Assembly: GCF_001421805.1 (NCBI RefSeq)
Contig: NZ_LMLC01000002.1
Location: forward strand, 62,001-126,000
DNA from: Sphingomonas sp. Leaf34
GTDB taxonomy: Bacteria; Pseudomonadota; Alphaproteobacteria; Sphingomonadales; Sphingomonadaceae
Direction of reading: 5' to 3'
Length of the DNA: 64,000 nt
The position numbers were made by a program, and so were the translations under genes. The notes beneath the pieces were generated by a model. It saw only the letters and a program-made list of their open reading frames with translations, was not told where the DNA came from and searched no databases. Below, piece by piece: positions 57,735 to 64,000 of the stretch; positions within the stretch are counted from its first letter, which is position 1; each line of letters begins with the position of its first letter.

Positions 57735-57819
57735 GTGTAGCAGAAGCGGGCGTCTACGGAAGGGGGCGGCAGTCGTCAAGACGATTACCGCAAATTCCTT
57801 AGGCGCCCGCTGTTTTTTC

Positions 57820-59193
57820 TCAGGCGGCGACCTTCTTCCGCTCGGCCATTTCCTCGTTCAGCATCTCGGCCAGCAGGAAGGCGAGTTCGAGGCTCTGGCT
57901 CGCGTTGAGGCGCGGGTCGCAATGCGTGTGGTAGCGATCCGCCAGCGATTGCTCGGTCACGTCGACCGCGCCGCCGGTGCATTCGGTCACATTCTGCCCC
58001 GTCATCTCGGCATGGATGCCGCCGGCATGCGTGCCCTCCGCGCGGTGGACCGCGAAGAAGCCGCGGACTTCGGCAAGAATGCGGTCGAACGGGCGCGTCT
58101 TATAGCCGTTGGCGGCCTTGACGACGTTGCCGTGCATCGGGTCGCAGCTCCAGACCACCGGATGGCCTTCGCGTGTCACGGCGCGAACCAGGCGAGGCAG
58201 GTTTGCCTCTATCTTGTCATAGCCGTAGCGCGTGATCAGCGTCATCCGACCCGGGATTCGGGCAGGGTTGAGCGTGTCGAGCATCCGAAGCAGCGCTTCA
58301 GGCTCAAGACTGGGACCGCACTTGATGCCGATCGGATTGCCGATGCCGCGCAGGTATTCGACGTGCGAAGAGCCTTCGAAGCGGGTGCGGTCGCCGATCC
58401 ACAGGAAGTGTGCGCTGGTATCGTACCAGTCGCCGGTCAGTGAATCCTGCCGGGTCAGCGCCTGCTCATACTGGAGCAGCAGCGCCTCATGGCTGGTGTA
58501 GAAATGCGTCTGCGCGAGTTGCGGCACGGTTTCGGGGTCGATCCCGCACGCCGCCATGAACTCGAGCGCCTCGCCGATCCGGTCCGCGGTCTCGGCGTAT
58601 TTCCTCGACCACGGGCTGCGGCCCATGAAGTCGTGCGTCCAGCGATGGACCTGATGCAGGTTCGCATAGCCTCCTTGCGCGAACGCGCGCAGCAGGTTGA
58701 GCGTCGCAGCCGACTGCGAATACGCCCGGATCATCCGCTGGGGATCGGGCGCACGTGCTTCGGGCGTGAAGGCGATGTCGTTGACGTTATCGCCGCGGTA
58801 CGACGGCAGTTCGACGCCACCGATCGTCTCGGTATCGGTCGAACGCGGCTTGGCAAACTGGCCCGCCATGCGCCCGAGCTTCACCACCGGAAGCTTCGAC
58901 GCAAACGTCAGCACGACCGCCATTTGCAGGATGACGCGGAACGTGTCGCGGATGTTGTTCGCACTATGCTCTGCGAAGCTCTCCGCGCAATCGCCGCCCT
59001 GCAGCAAGAATGCCTTACCGGCGGCGACCTCGGCGAGCGCAGCGGTCAGGTTGCGCGCCTCGCCGGCAAAGACGAGCGGCGGGAAGGTGGCCAGCTGATC
59101 GGTAGCAGCGGTCAGCGCTGCGGGATCGGTGTAGGTCGGGAGCTGGCGAGCTTCGTGCTGCGTCCAGCTGTCGGGGGCCCAGTTCACGGCCAT
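57820..59193 (-). CDS. aroF: 3-deoxy-7-phosphoheptulonate synthase, class II
   Basis: A 457-residue cytoplasmic enzyme that condenses phosphoenolpyruvate and erythrose-4-phosphate in the first step of the shikimate pathway. It is the plant-like class II type: [20 protein letters not shown] at the N-terminus, [17 protein letters not shown] near residue 67, [14 protein letters not shown] near 105, [20 protein letters not shown] near 270 and [20 protein letters not shown] near 355. Length fits (about 455). The ATG at 59193 matches the usual MAxNWxPxSW start. It is flanked by tRNA-Glu; no other aromatic biosynthesis genes are nearby. Confidence 0.95.
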   Translation of the reverse strand: MAVNWAPDSWTQHEARQLPTYTDPAALTAATDQLATFPPLVFAGEARNLTAALAEVAAGKAFLLQGGDCAESFAEHSANNIRDTFRVILQMAVVLTFASKLPVVKLGRMAGQFAKPRSTDTETIGGVELPSYRGDNVNDIAFTPEARAPDPQRMIRAYSQSAATLNLLRAFAQGGYANLHQVHRWTHDFMGRSPWSRKYAETADRIGEALEFMAACGIDPETVPQLAQTHFYTSHEALLLQYEQALTRQDSLTGDWYDTSAHFLWIGDRTRFEGSSHVEYLRGIGNPIGIKCGPSLEPEALLRMLDTLNPARIPGRMTLITRYGYDKIEANLPRLVRAVTREGHPVVWSCDPMHGNVVKAANGYKTRPFDRILAEVRGFFAVHRAEGTHAGGIHAEMTGQNVTECTGGAVDVTEQSLADRYHTHCDPRLNASQSLELAFLLAEMLNEEMAERKKVAA

Positions 59194-59398
59194 GATATGT
59201 CGTCCGATTAGTGAATTGTGCGGCTGGCCATGCGCGAAAACCGGTTTTTGCGCAACGAAGTAAACCTTGGCTCCGCATGGTACAGACCGGCATCCGCGAG
59301 TGTGCAATCACTTCGATGGATATTTTCATTCAGTGTGGCACAAATAATATATGGCGTGTTCGCTGTCGTTTAGGCATGAACCGTAAATGGATATGCCA

Positions 59399-59572
59399 AT
59401 GCGAATTATCGTTGCGTTCTCGATCATCGCCGGCGGCGTCGCGCTTGGCGTGCCGGTGCTGATCATACTCGGCCGTCGCCGGCGCGCCGACAAACTGCGG
59501 CGGCGTGGCGTCAAAAGCTATAATCGCCGGCCGCAAGTCACGCCCGTCACCACGCGGTCGAGCGGTCAGTAA
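59399..59572 (+). CDS. Small single-pass membrane protein
   Basis: A 57-residue protein with one hydrophobic helix (residues about 2-24, IIVAFSIIAGGVALGVPVLI) followed by a basic cytoplasmic tail (RRRRADKLRRRG). No family is recognised. The ATG at 59399 is chosen; two codons earlier in the same frame also offer ATG. It is divergent from the DAHP synthase and its last seven bases overlap the 3' end of the convergent dehydrogenase gene. The coding potential is plausible but short. Confidence 0.5.
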   Translation: MRIIVAFSIIAGGVALGVPVLIILGRRRRADKLRRRGVKSYNRRPQVTPVTTRSSGQ

Positions 59573-60504
59573 CCCGCCGTCAGGTCGGCGACGTTCTGCA
59601 GCGGCGTACCGGCAAGAAATGCGGTCAGGTTCTTCATGAACAGGGTCGCACCGCGGGCGAACATCGTCGTCTGGCTGCGGCCCGACAAGTGCATCGTTAT
59701 GATGGCGTTCGGCGCCGACCATAAGGGATGATCGACCGGCAGCGGTTCGGGGCTGGTCGGATCGAGGAATGCGCCCGCGATGTTCCCGTTTTCCAGTGCC
59801 GTGATCAGCGCATCGTCGTCGATCATGTCGCCGCGCGCGATGTTGATTAGCCACGCCGATGGCTTCATCCGTGCCAACGCGGCGCCATCGATCATCGCCT
59901 GCGTCGTATCGGTTGAGGGGGCGGCAAGGATGACCCAGTCGAATGCGCCGAGTCGATCGTGCCAGGCATCCGGCGTGATCGTCCCGTCACGGCCGCTGCG
60001 CGTCACGCCGGTCACATCGACGCCGAACGCGATCAGGCGATCGCCGATCATCCGGCCAATCGTACCATAGCCGATCACCAGCGCCTTGGTTCCAGCAAGT
60101 TCGACCTTGCCGGGTGCATCCCTCAACCACTCGTGACGATCCTGCGCCCGCAGGACGGTATCGAACCGCTTGGCGGCCACCAGCACCCCCATCACGGCAT
60201 ATTCGGCGACGGTGACAGCGTTGATGCCCGCGCCGTTGGTGAGCGTCACGTTACCGGTGCGCAGGACATCGAGCGGGAATGCGTCGAGCCCTGCATAGAT
60301 CGTCGACACCCACCGCAACCGGGGACCGGCGGCGCGAATCGCCTCTGCCACGAGATGCGTCGGCTGCATGTCGACCCAGGCGATCTCCGCATCGGCGATC
60401 ATTGCCTTCGCCTCGTCGGGGGTCGTGAACCAGGCGGCTTCGAGCGTTGGCGGCAGTTGCGGTTCGAGGAGGGGGCGAGCGGCGGCGGGCAAGACGGCTT
60501 TCAT
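59566..60504 (-). CDS. D-isomer-specific 2-hydroxyacid dehydrogenase
   Basis: A 312-residue NAD(P)H-dependent dehydrogenase of the GhrA/GhrB-like type, interconverting 2-keto and D-2-hydroxy acids. The nucleotide-binding motif VIGYGTIGRMIGDRL is near residue 143, the catalytic Arg lies in LINIARGDMIDDDAL, Glu is probably in PTSPEPLPVDHPL and His lies in IITMHLSGRS. The N-terminal half is the shorter catalytic domain. It is separate from the aldehyde dehydrogenase gene by about 440 bases with no clear operon link. Substrate cannot be deduced. Confidence 0.87.
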   Translation of the reverse strand: MKAVLPAAARPLLEPQLPPTLEAAWFTTPDEAKAMIADAEIAWVDMQPTHLVAEAIRAAGPRLRWVSTIYAGLDAFPLDVLRTGNVTLTNGAGINAVTVAEYAVMGVLVAAKRFDTVLRAQDRHEWLRDAPGKVELAGTKALVIGYGTIGRMIGDRLIAFGVDVTGVTRSGRDGTITPDAWHDRLGAFDWVILAAPSTDTTQAMIDGAALARMKPSAWLINIARGDMIDDDALITALENGNIAGAFLDPTSPEPLPVDHPLWSAPNAIITMHLSGRSQTTMFARGATLFMKNLTAFLAGTPLQNVADLTAGY

Positions 60505-60946
60505 CCCCCCAGCATCGGCGCTGCGTGCCGTCTGTCAAGCATCGCGCGCACATCGTCCGGCCGACGGGCTAAGCGTACAGTTTGGCGGAAGGGTCGAGCA
60601 CCGCCGGTCGTCGCAGAATGACGATTGCACGAGCACCATCGGCTTGTGATTCGACTTTGCGAACACGTCTTTTGTTGCCATGCCGGGGTGTACGACGATG
60701 CACTGAGAGCCTTATTGGCAGATCAACGATAGACGCCAGCAGAACCGGTCCCGGGGTGACCGACGGGTTTGCGACTGCTGCGTCCCCATTCATCGCAGGA
60801 CGACCGCTGTCGAGCCGGCCTTGCTCAAACCGCGTGCCACACGGACGGCGGGCTCCATCCCCGCCATTGTGTCGACCGTCAGAATGGCGGCGGCGTGACG
60901 GCCGGGCATTGCGTGCGGTGCGCGGCCGTCTCCGTCCGCTCAAGCG
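60505..60946. other. Gap with a possible gene relic
   Basis: On the minus strand at 60790-60909 a 39-codon frame reads MPGRHAAAILTVDTMAGMEP and then AVRVARGLSKAGSTAVVLR before a stop. It vaguely resembles the first beta-alpha unit of KDPG/KHG aldolases (...AVPLARALVAGG...). It directly follows the aldehyde dehydrogenase gene on that strand. Nothing else here has protein character. Confidence 0.25.
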
Positions 60947-62383
60947 TCAACTGGCGTGGACGGTCTTCGTGATCAGATGCGCGGCGATGCCCTCGGGTCC
61001 GTCCTCGGAGCCGTGGCCACTCTCCTTGATACCACCGAACGGGCTGTCGACGTAGCTGAGGCGGACATTGTTGATCGCGATCATGCCCGCCTCGATCGCG
61101 TCGCCCAGAACGTTCTGGCGGCGACCATTCTCGGTAAAGCAATAGGCAGCGAGGCCGAACGACAGGCGATTGGCTTCGGCGATCGCGTCGTCGTCGGTCG
61201 CGAACCGGCTGAGCAGCGCGATCGGGCCGAACGGCTCCTCATTCATCGCGCGCGCCGACAGCGGTACGTCCGACAGAACGGTCGGCTGAAAGAAAAATCC
61301 GCCTTGCCCGCCATAGTCGCCGCCCGCGAGCAGCCTGGCGCCGTGGCTGGTAGCATCGCCGACCAGTTCAGCGATCGCCGCCGGACGGCGGGCATTGGCC
61401 ATCGGGCCCATCTGGCTCGCCGCATCCATCCCGTCACCGATCCGCAGCGCACGAGTGCGCTCGGCAAACCCTGCGGCAAAGCGGTCGTAGATCCCGTCCT
61501 GGACATGAAACCGCGTCGGTGCGACGCAGACCTGCCCGGCGTTGCGAAACTTGTGCGCGACCAAGGTATCCAGTGTCTTGTCGAGGTCGCAATCGTCGAA
61601 CACCAGCACCGGACCGTGGCCGCCAAGTTCCATCGTTGTCCGCATCATCGTGTCGGCGGCGAGCTTCATCAGCGCCTTCCCGACCGGTACCGAGCCGGTG
61701 AAACTCAGTTTCCGTGTGATCGGCGACGCGAGCAACTGGCGCGAGACCGCGTCGGGTACGCCGAATACGCATTGCGCGACGTCGCCGGGCAGGCCGGCAT
61801 CCTGGAAGCAGCGCATAACCTCGACCGCGCTGCCCGCCGTCTCCTCGGACGGTTTGATGATGATCGAGCAGCCTGCGGCGACCGCCGGCGCGATCTTGCG
61901 CACGACGTTCATGATCGGAAAATTCCATGCACAGAACGCCGCGACCGGGCCGACCGGCTGGTGCAGGACGAGGCTGCGCGAGCCCGACGGGCGGGGCAGG
62001 ACGCGGCCATAGATCCGCTGTGCCTCGGCCGCGTGGAATTCGAGTAGGCCCGCAGCGAACGCGATCTCACCCTTCGCCTCGGCCTGGATCTTGCCCTGCT
62101 CGAGCGTCGCGATCCGTGCGATATGATCGCCGCGTTCGCGCAGCAATTGTGCGGTGCGGACCAGGATCGCGCCGCGCTTTTCGGGCGGGGTCGCCCGCCA
62201 CGCCACGAAGCCGCGCTGCGCCGCCTCCAGCGCCCGATCGAGATCCGCGGCCGTGGCAAGCGGCAACGCCGCCTGGCCCGCTCCGGTTGCCGGATTGAGC
62301 ACGTCGCGCGTATCCCGTCCGTCACCGCTGAGCCATTCGCCGGCGATGTAGAGGCCGAGCGTCGTGTCATAGGGCGTGGTCAT
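60947..62383 (-). CDS. Aldehyde dehydrogenase, succinate-semialdehyde type
   Basis: A 478-residue NAD(P)-dependent dehydrogenase. It shows the family order: FCAWNFPIMNVVRKIAPAVA near residue 150, KPSEETAGSAVEV, the nucleotide-contact FTGSVPVGKAL near 228, the general-base Glu in MELGGHGPVLVFDD, the nucleophile Cys in NAGQVCVAPTRF near 285, and NEEPFGPIALL. It belongs to the GabD/NAD-dependent semialdehyde group, which includes the 2-ketoglutarate semialdehyde dehydrogenases of oxidative pentose pathways. With a xylan-type locus nearby, the latter is an attractive but unproven role. It follows no clear partner. Confidence 0.9.
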   Translation of the reverse strand: MTTPYDTTLGLYIAGEWLSGDGRDTRDVLNPATGAGQAALPLATAADLDRALEAAQRGFVAWRATPPEKRGAILVRTAQLLRERGDHIARIATLEQGKIQAEAKGEIAFAAGLLEFHAAEAQRIYGRVLPRPSGSRSLVLHQPVGPVAAFCAWNFPIMNVVRKIAPAVAAGCSIIIKPSEETAGSAVEVMRCFQDAGLPGDVAQCVFGVPDAVSRQLLASPITRKLSFTGSVPVGKALMKLAADTMMRTTMELGGHGPVLVFDDCDLDKTLDTLVAHKFRNAGQVCVAPTRFHVQDGIYDRFAAGFAERTRALRIGDGMDAASQMGPMANARRPAAIAELVGDATSHGARLLAGGDYGGQGGFFFQPTVLSDVPLSARAMNEEPFGPIALLSRFATDDDAIAEANRLSFGLAAYCFTENGRRQNVLGDAIEAGMIAINNVRLSYVDSPFGGIKESGHGSEDGPEGIAAHLITKTVHAS

Positions 62384-62710
62384 GGGTCGTCTCCGTTGCT
62401 GGCACCGCGTGAGGCTGCGTTGCTGCCGTCAGCCCAGGCCGTCAATGCGAATTCTCTGCTCGCCAGACAAGCGTTCGTCGGCGCGCCCGTGGCAATGCCG
62501 GAGCGCGCGCGGTGGGATGCGATCGGCGTGATAGCCGTAAACCTGCACGCCGACCCGCGCAAAGCCGACAATGCCGTCCACCGTTTCGGACCAGCGGGAA
62601 TTCTACAGGGCGTGGTCGCCATTCGGGTCGGCTGTACCGCAGGTGACGGCGCGTTTGCCATGACGCTCGGCGGATCGGACGCGGCCAGCGATCCGCGTCT
62701 GGTCAGCGTC
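62384..62710. other. Gap without a supported gene
   Basis: An open plus-strand frame runs through this stretch (AVNLHADPRKADNAVHRFGP, GAFAMTLGGSDAASDPRLVS) and looks somewhat protein-like, but it is antisense to the neighbours' start, has no usable start or family and may be a decayed fragment. Confidence 0.35.
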
Positions 62711-62742
62711 GAAAAAGTGCGGGGACGCGGCCGCGTCCCCGC
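62711..62742 (-). terminator. Rho-independent terminator of the partial TonB receptor gene
   Basis: GCGGGGACGCGG and CCGCGTCCCCGC form a perfect 24-base palindrome (62719-62742), followed on the minus strand by ACTTTTTC. It begins 6 bases past the receptor's stop codon. Confidence 0.87.
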
Positions 62743-62748
62743 TCACGA

Positions 62749-64000
62749 TCAATATTTCACACGCAGGCGGGTATAGTAGAAGCCGCCATTAAACCCGAAT
62801 GGTCCGCCGTTCCGCGCATAGACCTGGCCGTCGGACGTGCCGCCGGTAAGCGGGTAGATCTGCACCGTCGCATTTGCCGCAAGGCGATCGGGATGCTCGT
62901 CGGTAAAGTTCTGCGCGCCGACCGACAGCGTGAAGTTTTCGGCGAAGATGTAGCTCAGCTCGAGATCGGTGGTGAACTTGCCGCCGAAACGCTGATTGGC
63001 ATACCCCTCGGCGGGCGTCGTGGCGGTGGCCGCCCTGGTTACGGTCACGCCGTAATCCTGCGCGCTGGTCCATGAGCTGTAATAGTTTTCACGCACGTTA
63101 AAGCTCAGATTGCCCAATGACCAGTTCGCGTTCGCGACGAGGCGGTGTTTCGGTGCCAGGTTTTCGGCATCGATCCGTTGCGCCAGACCGATCACCTGCT
63201 GGTCGAACGATTTAAGCTTGGTATTGTTGTAGTTGTACGCCAGCGAGAAGTTGAGCATCGCGCCGCTAAACTTTGTACGATAGGTGCCGACGAAGTCGAT
63301 GCCGCGCGTCCGTGTCTTGAATCCGTTGGTGAAATATTGGACCTGCCCGTCGACCCCGACCGCCTGGAGCGCCGGCTGTGCGGCGACCGCCGCCGCGTCG
63401 ACGATGAACGGCGATGTCAGGCCGATGCGGTTGCGCAGATCGATCTGATACCCATCGACCGTGATCGTCATGCCGCGGATCGGTTCCAGGATGACGCCAG
63501 CGCCATAGTTGGTCGATTTTTCCGGCGTCAGCGGCTGGGCGCCATAATATTGCGCCGGTGCGCTGTCGACGGGATAGGTGCCCGCCTGAAACGCGTTGCC
63601 GCCGTTGAACGACGTCGTGACGATCGAGACGTTCGACTGGCCCGGCGACGGCGCATGGAAGCCGGTGCCGAAACTGCCGCGGACCGAAAGCCCTTCAACG
63701 AGCTTGTAGAGTGCGTTGACCTTGCCGACCCACGCGCTGCCGAAGGTGTTGTAATGCTCGTACCGGCCCGCTGCGCCGACCGTTAGCGCGTCGGTCAGAT
63801 CGGTTTCGAGACCGACATAGGCGGCATAGGCCTTCTGGTCGAAACTGCCTGCAGTTGCCTCGCTGGTGCCGGCATAGCCGCTGGCGCCGACGCCTTGCGC
63901 CGCGGTCTTGCCGGAGTCGACATATACGCCCGGCGCGGTCAGCGTGTAGAGTTGCTGTGCGACCGCATAGGGTCCCGCGCTATAGGATTGCAGATCGCCC
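62749..64000 (-). CDS. TonB-dependent receptor, C-terminal part (cut by window edge)
   Basis: The frame is open from the window edge to the stop at 62749, giving the last 416 residues of an outer-membrane receptor. Barrel-type sequence is evident: ALYKLVEGLSVRGSFGTGFH (the conserved R-x-S-x-x-x-G-F-x-x-P-S region), PLTPEKSTNYGAGVILEP, and paired aromatic strands such as LNFSLAYNYNNTKLK. It ends in GGFYYTRLRVKY, with a terminal aromatic as usual for outer-membrane barrels. The signal peptide, TonB box and plug lie outside the window, so ligand class cannot be judged. It is followed by a strong terminator. Confidence 0.93.
   Translation of the reverse strand, partial: GDLQSYSAGPYAVAQQLYTLTAPGVYVDSGKTAAQGVGASGYAGTSEATAGSFDQKAYAAYVGLETDLTDALTVGAAGRYEHYNTFGSAWVGKVNALYKLVEGLSVRGSFGTGFHAPSPGQSNVSIVTTSFNGGNAFQAGTYPVDSAPAQYYGAQPLTPEKSTNYGAGVILEPIRGMTITVDGYQIDLRNRIGLTSPFIVDAAAVAAQPALQAVGVDGQVQYFTNGFKTRTRGIDFVGTYRTKFSGAMLNFSLAYNYNNTKLKSFDQQVIGLAQRIDAENLAPKHRLVANANWSLGNLSFNVRENYYSSWTSAQDYGVTVTRAATATTPAEGYANQRFGGKFTTDLELSYIFAENFTLSVGAQNFTDEHPDRLAANATVQIYPLTGGTSDGQVYARNGGPFGFNGGFYYTRLRVKY

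Noticed and set aside
60582..61055. 157-codon plus-strand frame
   Set aside because: It overlaps the 3' end of the aldehyde dehydrogenase antisense, with no family motif.

Overview
The window looks like a chromosomal segment of a Sphingomonas-type alphaproteobacterium (Sphingomonadaceae). This is an inference from the very GC-rich coding sequence, three large TonB-dependent receptors, LOV and HWE histidine kinases, a DTG-type microbial rhodopsin, alphaproteobacterial curli genes with a CsgH-like protein, and dispersed hexuronate catabolism genes. No database search was possible; all calls come from reading the sequence.

Layout. (1) 1-12.4 kb: a decayed secreted-protein gene, then a hexuronate catabolic locus: exuT-type transporter, a fumarylacetoacetase/hydratase-fold enzyme, uxuB-like reductase and uxaA on the minus strand; a LacI-type regulator, uxaC, kduI, kduD and kdgK on the plus strand. 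An operator-like motif (TGACACCGGTTACC or its core) recurs at three promoters here. No KDPG aldolase gene is present. (2) 13-17.7 kb: two hypothetical proteins, an HtrA/DegP protease, and an OmpR/sensor-kinase pair. (3) 17.8-19.4 kb: a rhodopsin and a Blh retinal-forming dioxygenase, translationally coupled. (4) 19.4-22.6 kb: three integral membrane proteins (DUF2254, AI-2E family, YihY/BrkB). (5) 23-30.3 kb: a signalling island with two LOV-domain histidine kinases, two single-domain response regulators, a FixL/FixJ-like pair and a stand-alone HWE kinase, interrupted by an IS3-type transposase relic. (6) 30.4-35 kb: a curli operon (csgF, csgG, a 449-residue curlin, a second curlin, an unrecognised gene and a CsgH-like gene). 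(7) 35-41.2 kb: an alpha/beta hydrolase with a divergent LysR regulator, then a PepSY membrane protein and a TonB-dependent receptor behind a well-conserved cobalamin riboswitch. (8) 41.5-55.9 kb: a polysaccharide utilisation locus: GH43 relic, GntR regulator, large TonB-dependent receptor, GH115 alpha-glucuronidase, GH92, GH2 and uxuA. (9) 55.9-64 kb: decayed DNA, tRNA-Glu(CTC), class II DAHP synthase, a small membrane protein, a 2-hydroxyacid dehydrogenase, an aldehyde dehydrogenase, and the C-terminal part of a third TonB-dependent receptor that runs off the window.

How it fits together. Region 8 probably releases D-glucuronic acid and other sugars from a branched, glucuronoxylan-like glycan. 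Region 1 imports and converts hexuronates to 2-keto-3-deoxygluconate and phosphorylates it. The pathway is divided: altronate dehydratase (uxaA) is in region 1 and mannonate dehydratase (uxuA) is about 48 kb away with the glycosidases, and each locus carries its own operator motif. Regions 3 and 5 together suggest a cell that both uses light (proton-pumping rhodopsin) and senses blue light (LOV kinases).
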